From assembly GCA_964398955.1 (NCBI GenBank), contig CAYNOZ010000019.1, forward strand, positions 1 through 23,855: a stretch of DNA of 23,855 nt, written 5' to 3'. The position numbers and the translations under genes are program-made. Shown one piece after another: positions 1 through 7,621 of this stretch. The notes below the pieces were generated by a model. It had not been told where the DNA came from. It did no database searches and saw only the letters and a list, made by a program, of their open reading frames with translations. This DNA is from CAYNOZ01 sp964398955. Its GTDB lineage: Archaea > Methanobacteriota_B > Thermococci > Thermococcales > CAYNOZ01. The stretch's first letter is position 1. Each line of letters begins with the position of its first letter.

Positions 1-7
1 TGATAGT

Positions 8-898
8 ATGAGATACGTTAAAGCCGAATCAATAGGGTATGAGATACACAAAAAGATTAATAAATTAAGAGAAGGTAGAATTCATTCAATCTATAGTGAT
101 GTAATAAATCTTGAATTAAGATCTGGTAAAATAATTTCAGTTGGAAAATTGAATGTCGGTAATGGACCATTCAATATTTTAATTGACTATAATGAAGATT
201 TTAGATCTGTAAAATTTAATGAAGGAGGAAAATTTGAAATAAACAATGAAGGAATTACTTTTCTGGAATCAAATATTAAAATTAATTTTAGTGATACATT
301 TGTATGGAATTCTGATTGGAAAGTAAAGCCCAATTTAACTCTTTTATCTGAAAATATTAAATATTTAGAGGATTTAGTAATTAAAAAGGGAGATATGAGG
401 GGTATAGGTTTTTTATTAACCAGAGATCTACCTCAAAATAATGTATTCCCTGAAAAAACTGTTGAAAGAATTAAAGAAAAAGTTTCGGATATAGATCAAG
501 AGATTTTCCGTAATAATGCTTACCAAATATTTGAGGAATTCATAGGTTTGGGTCCGGGTTTAACTCCGTCCGGAGATGATTTCGTTTCCGGATTTTTATA
601 TACCTGGAATTATGCGGTTGATTATGGGTTATTAGATCAAATAGATTTAAATTATGATGAATGGGTTTCTCTAATTGATAGAAAGACGAATAAGGTTAGT
701 AAAATGGATCTTTGGTTAGCTTTGAATGATAAACCATTAGAAGTTGTGAAGAAAGTTATTGAGTCTTTGTATGGTTTAAATAAATTCAGGGTTTATAATA
801 GTGTTATTGATTTAATTGGAAGAGGGAGTACTAGTGGTACTGATATTTTAACGGGTATAATAATTTCTAGTAAATTAGTTTTAGAGAAGAATTCTTAG
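8..898 (+). CDS. allH: AllH-like DUF2877 protein, oxamate carbamoyltransferase component
   Basis: This 296-residue protein matches the DUF2877 family, the E. coli YlbF/AllH type. The clearest mark is the glycine-rich segment GLGPGLTPSGDDFVSGF near residues 179-195, the family signature. In E. coli, AllF, AllG and AllH together are assigned oxamate carbamoyltransferase activity, which converts oxalurate and phosphate to oxamate and carbamoyl phosphate; the protein is presumably cytoplasmic. Here it lies on the plus strand and converges on allG, with only about 34 bases between the two stops, so it is not in the same transcript as its partners. No clear ribosome binding site precedes the ATG and the frame is open to the window edge, so the true start could lie further upstream. 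Family assignment is strong; the exact reaction is inferred from family and neighbours. Confidence 0.85.
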   Translation: MRYVKAESIGYEIHKKINKLREGRIHSIYSDVINLELRSGKIISVGKLNVGNGPFNILIDYNEDFRSVKFNEGGKFEINNEGITFLESNIKINFSDTFVWNSDWKVKPNLTLLSENIKYLEDLVIKKGDMRGIGFLLTRDLPQNNVFPEKTVERIKEKVSDIDQEIFRNNAYQIFEEFIGLGPGLTPSGDDFVSGFLYTWNYAVDYGLLDQIDLNYDEWVSLIDRKTNKVSKMDLWLALNDKPLEVVKKVIESLYGLNKFRVYNSVIDLIGRGSTSGTDILTGIIISSKLVLEKNS

Positions 899-932
899 GA
901 TTGATATAAAAGGGAAAAGAAAAAGGATTTAA

Positions 933-2174
933 TTATTTATATTTCTTCTTGAAAGCTTTTATTGCTTGTGTGAAGCAATCCATTGGAGCTCTTACTAGTC
1001 CGAATCCAACGCTTCCTTCTCCTGGTTCATGGTGAGCGACTCCAGTGTTTATGAAGGGTTGAATTCCGGTGTCTATAACTTTTCTTACATCTATTCCTAG
1101 TGAGGTACCTTTGAAGTCCATGAATGGCATTGAGAAGCTTGAATGTTCTGTTACTGTGATTTCTCTCATTTCTTCTGTATGTTCTATTGCATCGTCTACA
1201 GATCCTCCAACAACTTTAACTACTGATGGAGCGGTTGCTGATGCGAATCCTCCTAGTCCCATGGTTTCTGTTATTGTACTGTCTCCTATGTCTCCTCCTT
1301 CGTCTCCTTCTTCGTAGCCAGGGAAGTATAGTGTGTCTGGTTTAGGTGCTTTTGCAGCAAACCATTGGTCTGGTAATCCGCTTACTCTTATTCCGAAATC
1401 GGTTCCGTTTCTTGCCATTGCAGTAACTACAGTACTGTATTCAACACCGTGACCAGCGTCTAGCATATTTTTAGCTGATGCCATTAATGGGTTTAGGTAT
1501 GTAAGGTCGTTATCTCCCATAAATTCGAATACTTCGGATTTTACATCGTTAGAGAATGATGTTTCGGCTATGTATGGAGCCATTTTTTTGATGAATATGT
1601 GTGTTGTGGCGACATTTCTTGCGTGGCATTCGTCTCCCATGTGAAGTGCTTGTTGTATTATTTCTTTTTGGTTCATAGGCGCTGCTTCGTCGATAGCTTC
1701 TTTTAGTACAGGAGCCATCGTGTTTTCCATGAAGTCTAGTCTGTCAAGGGTCTCTTGACTGTAGGATCCATATCTGAGAACATCTCCTAGTCCTTCGTTT
1801 AGATTGCTGTATGATTTGTGTCCGTATTCGTCGCTTTCAATTTCGTAGACAGACATGGATGGAGATATTATTCCAGCCATTGGTCCTACGGAATCATGGT
1901 CGTGGCAAGTGTCGAATTTAATTTCGCCATTTTTTGCCATTTCTTCAGCTTCTTCTGGACTGTCTGCTAGTCCTTCAAACATTGAAGCTCCTATAACCGC
2001 ACCACGTTGTGGTCCGGACATTCTGTCCCATTCTACAGGGGGTCCTGCATGTAGTATAGTTTTACTATCCATGCCAGGTATTACATCTTGTGCTTCATAT
2101 AAGCCGGTTAACATTGGTGTACTTTTGTTTATTTTTTCTACGGCTTCTTCATTTGCTTCATCTATCTTACCCAT
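933..2174 (-). CDS. allG: AllG-like DUF1116 protein, oxamate carbamoyltransferase component
   Basis: This 413-residue acidic protein belongs to DUF1116 (E. coli YlbE/AllG) and aligns over its full length. Recognisable blocks are LHAGPPVEWDRMSGPQRGA near residue 41, CHDHDSVGPMAGI near 90, LNEGLGDVLRYG near 125, ALHMGDECHARN near 176, TAMARNGTDFGIRVSGL near 247 and the C-terminal INTGVAHHEPGEGSVGFG. With AllF and AllH it should form the enzyme that phosphorolyses oxalurate to oxamate and carbamoyl phosphate. The ATG at 2174 has a GGAGG ribosome binding site seven bases upstream. It is the last gene of the minus-strand operon cyclase-allF-54-residue protein-allG, separated from the small gene by about 100 bases that contain a strong hairpin. 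Family call is firm; substrate is inferred. Confidence 0.88.
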   Translation of the reverse strand: MGKIDEANEEAVEKINKSTPMLTGLYEAQDVIPGMDSKTILHAGPPVEWDRMSGPQRGAVIGASMFEGLADSPEEAEEMAKNGEIKFDTCHDHDSVGPMAGIISPSMSVYEIESDEYGHKSYSNLNEGLGDVLRYGSYSQETLDRLDFMENTMAPVLKEAIDEAAPMNQKEIIQQALHMGDECHARNVATTHIFIKKMAPYIAETSFSNDVKSEVFEFMGDNDLTYLNPLMASAKNMLDAGHGVEYSTVVTAMARNGTDFGIRVSGLPDQWFAAKAPKPDTLYFPGYEEGDEGGDIGDSTITETMGLGGFASATAPSVVKVVGGSVDDAIEHTEEMREITVTEHSSFSMPFMDFKGTSLGIDVRKVIDTGIQPFINTGVAHHEPGEGSVGFGLVRAPMDCFTQAIKAFKKKYK

Positions 2175-2212
2175 ATTATTTCCTCCATTTTCTAATTTTT
2201 TTGATTAAAGAA

Positions 2213-2243
2213 AGTTGGAAGAGATTGTAACTCTTCCTTAACT
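2213..2243 (-). other. Intercistronic hairpin between the 54-residue gene and allG
   Basis: A perfect 7-base-pair stem (2217-2223 with 2231-2237) closes a 7-base loop and is extended by four further pairs (2213-2216 with 2240-2243) across a two-base bulge. It sits in the roughly 100-base gap upstream of allG, in an operon whose other spacings are very short. It may set relative expression of allG, act as an mRNA processing or partial termination site, or bind a protein. No function is shown by the sequence alone. Confidence 0.5.
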
Positions 2244-2277
2244 AAAGAGAGAGTTTAAACTTAAATGTTTTTTTGTT

Positions 2278-2442
2278 TTAAAGATCTTCTAAATCGTCTA
2301 ATATGTCTGCGGCTTCTTCGTCTCCACCTGCGGGTGGTGACCAGTCTACGTGTACTGATTTTTCGTCTTGAGCTTTTATTGCGTCATGAAATTTCTTGGC
2401 TCCAACATTTATTACATTTAATTCTTCTTTGAATAGTTCCAT
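2278..2442 (-). CDS. Small stand-alone FdrA/DUF1116-associated domain protein, 54 residues
   Basis: This short gene lies between allF and allG. It has an ATG at 2442 preceded by GGAGG and starts two bases after the allF stop, so it is almost certainly translated as part of the operon. The 54-residue product contains INVGAKKFHDAI followed by VHVDWSPPAGGDEEAA, then an acidic tail. From memory, this NVG...F...VDW.PPAGG pattern occurs as a C-terminal segment of longer FdrA proteins or beside DUF1116 in other genomes. Here it is encoded on its own. The AllF in this window stops without it, consistent with gene fission or with an ancestral separate subunit. I infer that it is a structural or substrate-binding piece of the oxamate carbamoyltransferase complex. 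The existence of the gene is well supported; its function is not. Confidence 0.75.
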   Translation of the reverse strand: MELFKEELNVINVGAKKFHDAIKAQDEKSVHVDWSPPAGGDEEAADILDDLEDL

Positions 2443-2444
2443 AT

Positions 2445-4034
2445 TTATTCCTCCAATTTTTCAATTGCTTTGCCTTTAGTTGCTATTATTGAAGCCATTC
2501 TTGCGGCTTGTGCGTTGCTTGGCATTACTATAACTCCTGCTTCTTCTAATTTTTCTTCTTGTTCTTCTAGAACTTGTGGGTCTTGTGAAGTTCCACATAC
2601 TGAAGCTACTACAGGTAAGTTTCTTCCTTCTTCTTCTGCTAGTTCTTTTGCTTCTTCTATTGTTGGGGCTAGTGCTCCTGCTGGGTCTTCATCTGCTCCA
2701 TGTCCTAGGACTACGTCTAGTAGGAGGACAGCTGTTTCTGGGTCTGATGCTTCTTCCATTATTCTGTCTTGTCTTAGTCCGTGGTAGATCATTGGATGAG
2801 GTTTTCCAAGTTCTGCAGTGAATGCATCTTCTCCCATGTCTACTATGCTGTGTTCTTTACTTTCCATTGGGTCTTCTAGATCATATTCCGGATCTATTGC
2901 TACGTTTGAATATGCTTGTCCTACTAAGTCGTTGATAGTTAGTAGGGCTTCGCTTGTGAAAGTTCCTCCAGAATAGAGTCCTCTGATGTATTTTTGTTGA
3001 TCATCGAGTTTTGAGTATTCCTCTTCTGCTAGTTCTTTGATTTCTTCTAATGATGCTTCGAATTTTGTTGGTGTAGCTTCTTCTCCTTTTTGAAGTGCTA
3101 TTGCTTTCATTGCAGCATCTTCAAGAGTTTCAGCGTATTCTAAACCAGCTTCTTTTATTACAGAAGGATCTCCACCTAAGAAATTAACTACTATTGGTTT
3201 ATCAACTTTCTTAGCTGTGTCAAGTACTTTTTTAGCTACTTCGGGAGCTGGAGGCTTTGAAACTAAGACAATAGTTTCTGTTTCAGGATCATCGGCCAGG
3301 GCTTCAATACCCATTCTCATTGTTTTTCCTTCAACTTCTTCATGAAGATCTCTTCCACCTGTTCCGATCACCTGACTTATTCCAGGTCCGAAAGTACTTA
3401 CTAAAGAGCTAACTGATTGAGCTCCAGTTCCTGAAGCTGCTACTATACCTATAGGACCTCTTTCAACTGAATTAGCAAATCCTAAACCTACTCCATTAAT
3501 GATTGCTGTTCCACAATCAGGCCCCATCACTAACAGATCTTTTTCTTCTCCCATTTCTTTTAATCTTATTTCTTCTTCTACTGGTACTCCATCACTGAAT
3601 AACATTACATGCTTATCATTTTCAAGAGCTTTTTCGGCTTCTCTATCAGCCCATTCTCCTGGAGTAGAAATCAGCACTAAGTTAGAATCTGGATTAGATT
3701 CCATTGCAGATTTTAATGTTCGGAAGGCTTTTTCTTCTTCTTCACCTGTTTTACCTTTCTTTGAATCTTCTACCTTTTGTTCAGCCTTATCCAATAGCTC
3801 ATCAGCTCTTTCATCACTTTCTGCATCAACTATGATAGCTAGATCTGCTTGAGTAGCGTTTTGAATGTTGTCTGTTAGAAGATCTGCATCTTTTAGAAAT
3901 TCTTTATTTTCATCAGTTGCCATTAAAATTTCAGCTCTTTCAACGCCATCTAATTCCTGAATGTCTTGTGACATTCGCATAAGAGAGATGGATTCTCTAT
4001 ATTCTCCTTTTAATATACGATCTTTGATAACCAT
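2445..4034 (-). CDS. allF: AllF/FdrA-like protein, oxamate carbamoyltransferase component
   Basis: This 529-residue protein is of the FdrA family, which is related to succinyl-CoA synthetase alpha chains. Supporting segments are LMRMSQDIQEL near the N terminus, the block GPDCGTAIINGVGLGFAN followed by GIVAASGTGAQSVSSL near residues 170-215 (Rossmann-like, CoA-ligase type), and SVCGTSQDPQ and SNAQAARMASI near the C terminus. In E. coli, FdrA (AllF) acts with AllG and AllH in oxalurate phosphorolysis. I chose the ATG at 4034, with a GGGTG motif six bases upstream; an in-frame GTG at 4043 would overlap that motif. The gene follows the cyclase gene and is followed after two bases by the 54-residue gene, so translation is probably coupled. 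Family assignment is firm. Confidence 0.87.
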   Translation of the reverse strand: MVIKDRILKGEYRESISLMRMSQDIQELDGVERAEILMATDENKEFLKDADLLTDNIQNATQADLAIIVDAESDERADELLDKAEQKVEDSKKGKTGEEEEKAFRTLKSAMESNPDSNLVLISTPGEWADREAEKALENDKHVMLFSDGVPVEEEIRLKEMGEEKDLLVMGPDCGTAIINGVGLGFANSVERGPIGIVAASGTGAQSVSSLVSTFGPGISQVIGTGGRDLHEEVEGKTMRMGIEALADDPETETIVLVSKPPAPEVAKKVLDTAKKVDKPIVVNFLGGDPSVIKEAGLEYAETLEDAAMKAIALQKGEEATPTKFEASLEEIKELAEEEYSKLDDQQKYIRGLYSGGTFTSEALLTINDLVGQAYSNVAIDPEYDLEDPMESKEHSIVDMGEDAFTAELGKPHPMIYHGLRQDRIMEEASDPETAVLLLDVVLGHGADEDPAGALAPTIEEAKELAEEEGRNLPVVASVCGTSQDPQVLEEQEEKLEEAGVIVMPSNAQAARMASIIATKGKAIEKLEE

Positions 4035-4125
4035 TTTTAGCACCCATTATTTTAATCTATTTTAGAATACTATTTCAAGATTTTAGTTATTAAAAAAAGA
4101 AAAAAGAGTTAAATTCAAAATTTAA

Positions 4126-4911
4126 TTATTCTTCAAGGAAAGCAACGACTCTAGCGAATGCTGCTTCACCATCTTTGAATTTCCATGGGAAGCAACCGAT
4201 TTTAATACGCTTGTTATGAAGTTTTGGATTACTGATTTCTCCACCAAGGTTTTCCATATGACATATGTCATGTGGGAATAATTCGTTGTGAGTTAATTGG
4301 TAATCTTCTTCTGGGAATAGTTCTTCAAGTTTTTCTTCACCGAATTTTTCTTTTGCTTTGGCTTTGACCTTTTTGTGCTGTTCAAATGTTCCTTTACCAA
4401 GGAATCTTCCTATTGGAAGGTCCATTGGATGGTCAGTTGATACTGCGTCTACTCCCCATACTTTAATATTCTTCTCTATTAACCAGTCCACCATGTCTGG
4501 ATGAGCTCCAGGATGCATGTGGATGTATTTTTCTTCATCTGCCTCGTCACCAAATTGGCCATATTTATGCCAGCCAGTATGTAGTACTAGAATATCTCCT
4601 TCTCTTACATCTGCTTTTTCTTCTATCATTTCTGGAGTGTATGCTCCGAGTTCTTCCATTTCATCACTTAAGTCAACTATTACTCCATCTCCGTATAGCC
4701 AGTCGAGAGGTACTTCGTCAATTGTCATTCCGTCAGTTTTGAAATGCCTTGGTGCATCAAAGTGTGTTCCTATATGGTTAGAAGTTTTGATATACTGAGC
4801 GTTCACTCCGTGTTCTGGTTTTCTCTTTATGTATTTCACTTCAAACGGTGGATAGAATGGCCAAAATGGGGCCTCTTCATTCAAAGGTTGGGACAGATCA
4901 AATATTTCCAT
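4126..4911 (-). CDS. Cyclase / kynurenine formamidase-like metal hydrolase
   Basis: This 261-residue protein belongs to the cyclase family, which includes kynurenine formamidase (KynB) and isatin hydrolase. The metal-binding signature HIGTHFDAPRH lies at residues 46-56, and WGVDAVSTDHP near residue 150 is the second family block. Members hydrolyse N-formyl or ring amide bonds with a divalent metal. At 261 residues it is longer than typical KynB proteins (about 210). It is the first gene of the operon with allF and allG, which suggests a cyclic amide or ureide hydrolysis feeding or following oxalurate cleavage rather than tryptophan catabolism; that is inference. The ATG at 4911 is preceded by GGAGG eight bases upstream; an in-frame TTG at 4926 lies upstream of that site and is unlikely to be used. 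Confidence 0.8.
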   Translation of the reverse strand: MEIFDLSQPLNEEAPFWPFYPPFEVKYIKRKPEHGVNAQYIKTSNHIGTHFDAPRHFKTDGMTIDEVPLDWLYGDGVIVDLSDEMEELGAYTPEMIEEKADVREGDILVLHTGWHKYGQFGDEADEEKYIHMHPGAHPDMVDWLIEKNIKVWGVDAVSTDHPMDLPIGRFLGKGTFEQHKKVKAKAKEKFGEEKLEELFPEEDYQLTHNELFPHDICHMENLGGEISNPKLHNKRIKIGCFPWKFKDGEAAFARVVAFLEE

Positions 4912-4953
4912 AGTTTTTGCCTCCAAATTCTTTCACTGAAAAATTAATGTTTA

Positions 4954-4964
4954 GGGTTTATAAG
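4954..4964 (-). promoter_or_regulatory. Candidate TATA box of the cyclase-allF-allG operon
   Basis: Read on the minus strand the sequence is CTTATAAACCC, centred about 48 bases upstream of the cyclase ATG. A start of transcription about 26 bases downstream would leave a leader of roughly 20 bases that includes the GGAGG site. This is the spacing expected of an archaeal promoter. No operator repeat is obvious beside it. Confidence 0.45.
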
Positions 4965-5481
4965 ACTTATGGTATTTAATACGTAGATATGTAGACTCAA
5001 ATTGATATATAAGAATCTTATTTTAGTAGAACCAACTTAAATTGTTTTAATAAATAAATAATGGTTATAAATATAGATAAAAAGTTTTTAAGAAAATACG
5101 ATAAAAATAGTTATATCTTTGATATTCTTCTAAAAAACAACAAAATTACATATCAATTTTTTCCCACAGTAACAACTTGTCTTACTAATATGGGATATTT
5201 ATCCGTAAAATGAAAAAAATGTTAATATAGATATGTATTTTACCTAACAAATTAATGAGGAAAATTATAAATTTTGTTTATAGATTTTCCCTAAAAAATT
5301 AGATAAAACTTAAAAGTAATTTTTGATAATAATTTGTTAGCAAGTCAAAGATGAGGAAATCAAAGGAGTAGTAAAAAAGTTTTTCTTTAAGCTTGAGAAA
5401 GTTTAAGGATTTTTTAAGTAATAATAGTATTCAAATTAGCTTTAAATTAATTTTAAAATAAAGAGAATAGGAAGAGATAAT
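4965..5481. other. Very AT-rich intergenic region between divergent genes
   Basis: This long gene-poor stretch separates the minus-strand cyclase operon from the plus-strand membrane-protein gene. It holds one short open frame at 5061-5213 (ATG to TGA, 50 residues, starting MVINIDKKFLRKYD) that I do not recognise and that has no ribosome binding site; it may be chance or a gene remnant. A TATA-like TTTAAATTAA near 5440 could serve the gene at 5482. I see no tRNA, CRISPR or transposon ends. Confidence 0.4.
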
Positions 5482-5691
5482 ATGGAGTTAAATAAAATAT
5501 TAAATTTTATATTAAGAGATGCTGTAGCTATGATGGGCGTAATAGCTGTCGTAGGGATATTAGTTTGGGTATTTGTTATAAATCCCTCTATGCCCACTGA
5601 ATTTAAACAAATAATTTTTGTTGCTACCTTTTTAGGAGTTTATGGAATTATTAGATTTTTAGCACTAAGAAAGAAAAAGAAAGAAGCTTGA
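5482..5691 (+). CDS. Small two-helix membrane protein, unknown function
   Basis: This is a 69-residue protein with two predicted membrane helices, about residues 14-34 and 43-63. They are joined by a short polar turn containing NPSMPTEFKQ, and the chain ends with a lysine-rich tail (LRKKKKEA), so both ends are probably cytoplasmic. A purine-rich GGAAGAG lies just before the ATG and a TATA-like sequence about 40 bases upstream. I do not recognise a family. It is followed by the TANGO2/NRDE gene on the same strand after about 80 bases that include a T-run, so it may be transcribed alone. The frame looks real because the hydrophobic pattern is regular and the start signals are appropriate. Confidence 0.6.
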   Translation: MELNKILNFILRDAVAMMGVIAVVGILVWVFVINPSMPTEFKQIIFVATFLGVYGIIRFLALRKKKKEA

Positions 5692-5772
5692 GACCTATAA
5701 TTTTAGAAAATCAATAAAATTCTTTTTTTAATAATTTATTAATTTATGATTTAATAGGAGGATTATAAGAGG

Positions 5773-6486
5773 ATGTGTACTATTATATTTGCTTATAAGA
5801 TTTTTGATGATTCAAAGATAGTTGTTGCTGAAAATCGCGATGAATTTTATGAACGAAATTTCTTGGATCCAAATAAGAAAAATTTAAATAATTCTTTTAA
5901 TGAGATAAATTGGTATAAAGCCCCCATTGATAAAAAAGAAGGCGGAACTTGGATAGGCTATAATTCAAATGGCTTATTCGTCACCATATCCAACCTGAGA
6001 TCTGAATACGATAGTGATAAAAATTTTAGATCCAGAGGAAACCTAGTTAAAGACGTTCTATCTGAAAAGAATGTTGAAACTGCACGCAAGCTAATTGAAA
6101 CTTCTGTCGAAAAGCATAATTATAATAGTTTTAATATACTACTAGCTTCAAATAAGAAAGCTTTTGGAATAACTTATAATCAAAATTTAGTTTATACCGA
6201 ACTTGATAAAGGAATCCATGTTATAACTAATTCTAGAATCAATGAACCAAGTGAGAGAGCGGAAAACGTAAAAGAAATTCTTCCAGACCAAAGTATAGGA
6301 TTAAGTAACTGGATACAGGAAATTAAAGAAGTTTTATCTAATCATAAAGAAGGAATTTGTAAACATGGTGAAAATTTTGGAACCACTTCTTCAAGTATAA
6401 TAATTTTGGATTCAAATAATATTAGTAACACAAAATATTTATTTTCTGAGAGCCCTCCTTGTGAAAGTGAGTTTAAATTAGTTTAA
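5773..6486 (+). CDS. TANGO2/NRDE-family protein
   Basis: This 237-residue protein begins MCTIIFAYKI and carries AENRDEFYERN near residues 20-30, the NRDE signature of the TANGO2 family. Other family marks are GGTWIGYNSNGLFVTISNLR near residues 56-75 and a late GTTSSSIIILD segment. The Cys at position 2 is characteristic and resembles the nucleophile of Ntn hydrolases, although no reaction is established for most members; eukaryotic TANGO2 is linked to heme or lipid handling. AGGAGG lies about 11 bases upstream of the ATG with another GAGG directly beside it. It is the middle of three plus-strand genes between the two catabolic operons. No direct link to purine breakdown can be seen. Confidence 0.8.
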   Translation: MCTIIFAYKIFDDSKIVVAENRDEFYERNFLDPNKKNLNNSFNEINWYKAPIDKKEGGTWIGYNSNGLFVTISNLRSEYDSDKNFRSRGNLVKDVLSEKNVETARKLIETSVEKHNYNSFNILLASNKKAFGITYNQNLVYTELDKGIHVITNSRINEPSERAENVKEILPDQSIGLSNWIQEIKEVLSNHKEGICKHGENFGTTSSSIIILDSNNISNTKYLFSESPPCESEFKLV

Positions 6487-6583
6487 GAAGGCTTATATTA
6501 TTATTAAAGTTTCTTCCTTATTCTATTCTATTAAATTTAATTTTCTTACAATAAAGTCTTAATAGGATAGGATCTTAGATAAT

Positions 6584-7117
6584 ATGGTGGTTTTTTTGAA
6601 AATAACAGATGATTTTGTGGAAAGGAAGAAAAAGTATGAGAGTGAGATCCATAAAGAAGGTAAATCGGTGCATACTAATAGGGTGCAGACTGAGATATTG
6701 GAAGATCATTATGGAAAAGCGAGGGCAAGGAATTTCGAGTTTTTTGTTGATGAACCGGAGATAGGTGGGGGTAAGAATAGAGCGCCGAGACCCTTAGAAT
6801 ATTTTTTAGCGGGTTTTTGTTTTTGTCAGCAAGTTGTTTACTCGGATTATATAGTTTTTGATGATCTTAATGTCAATAATTTAGGTATTGATGTTAAGGG
6901 CTATGTGGATCAACGTGGGATCTTTGGGATTGATGATACGGAGCCCGGATTTAAGAATTTAGAGTATACTGTGAATATTGATGCGGATGAAGACCCAGGT
7001 ACAATAATTGATTTAGTTGATAAAGTGGAACATGGTTGTCCCGCTCATGCGTCTATTAGGAAGCCAATTGAACCGAGCAGAAATATTGTTTTAAATGGTG
7101 AAGAGATAGAAAGATAG
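6584..7117 (+). CDS. OsmC-like redox protein
   Basis: This protein of about 177 residues has the OsmC/Ohr layout. An N-terminal beta region is followed by PRPLEYFLAGFCFCQQVVYSDY, containing the first cysteine of the pair. A central sheet follows, and HGCPAHASIRKPI carries the second cysteine. Family members reduce organic hydroperoxides with a pair of cysteines, or have related thiol chemistry; the exact substrate here is unknown. Two starts are possible: the ATG at 6584, or a TTG at 6596 preceded by GGTGG five bases away, which fits the start habit of neighbouring genes. It converges on the xanthine-dehydrogenase-type operon, ending less than 20 bases from that operon's last stop codon. A role protecting oxygen-sensitive iron-sulfur and molybdenum enzymes is only a guess. 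Confidence 0.75.
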   Translation: MVVFLKITDDFVERKKKYESEIHKEGKSVHTNRVQTEILEDHYGKARARNFEFFVDEPEIGGGKNRAPRPLEYFLAGFCFCQQVVYSDYIVFDDLNVNNLGIDVKGYVDQRGIFGIDDTEPGFKNLEYTVNIDADEDPGTIIDLVDKVEHGCPAHASIRKPIEPSRNIVLNGEEIER

Positions 7118-7134
7118 ATAAATTAATTTGTATT

Positions 7135-7620
7135 TTAATCTTCTTTTGTTTTATTTTTATTCTTTATAGCATATTGTACTGCTTCTCTTATTCCTTCATA
7201 TCCTGTACATCTGCATAAGTTGCTTTGCAGCCATTCTTTTATTGTTTCATCGTCTGGATTATCATGTTTTTCCAGTAGGGCATATGAATTCATTAGGAAT
7301 CCGGGAGTGCAGAAACCGCATTGAAAACCTGCTTTTTCTAGGAACCCTTCTTGGATGGCTGTTTCCTCTAATCCCTCGATTGTAATTATTTCTTCATCTT
7401 TCACATCTAAAACAAGTGTCATACAGGATTTGACAGGGGTTCCGTTAATTAAAACTGTACAGGCTCCACAATCCCCATTTTCACAACCCATTTTAGCTCC
7501 AGTTAGACCAAGTTTCTCTCTTAATACCCTAAGTAAAGTATCAGCCGGTCTAACCATTACTTTCCTTTTTTCACCGTTTATATTCAATTCAATCTGTTGC
7601 GGTTCATCGTATACCTCCAT
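7135..7620 (-). CDS. Molybdenum hydroxylase [2Fe-2S] subunit (xanthine dehydrogenase type)
   Basis: This 161-residue protein is the small iron-sulfur subunit of a xanthine dehydrogenase-family enzyme. Cysteines 46, 51, 54 and 66 form the plant-ferredoxin-type cluster (GCENGDCGACTV), and cysteines 101, 104, 136 and 138 form the second [2Fe-2S] site (CGFCTPG and CRCTGY). It passes electrons from the molybdenum centre to FAD. I chose the ATG at 7620 because GGAGGTGA lies five bases upstream; an in-frame TTG at 7635 would bury that site. The gene follows the FAD-subunit gene with one base between stop and start, so translation is coupled. Length and cysteine pattern are complete. Confidence 0.92.
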   Translation of the reverse strand: MEVYDEPQQIELNINGEKRKVMVRPADTLLRVLREKLGLTGAKMGCENGDCGACTVLINGTPVKSCMTLVLDVKDEEIITIEGLEETAIQEGFLEKAGFQCGFCTPGFLMNSYALLEKHDNPDDETIKEWLQSNLCRCTGYEGIREAVQYAIKNKNKTKED

Positions 7621-7621
7621 T

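Noticed and set aside
2470..3852. Plus-strand open frames opposite allF (Ser- or Leu-rich)
   Set aside because: They are mirror frames of the acidic, Glu-rich allF gene, with low-complexity translations and no start signals.
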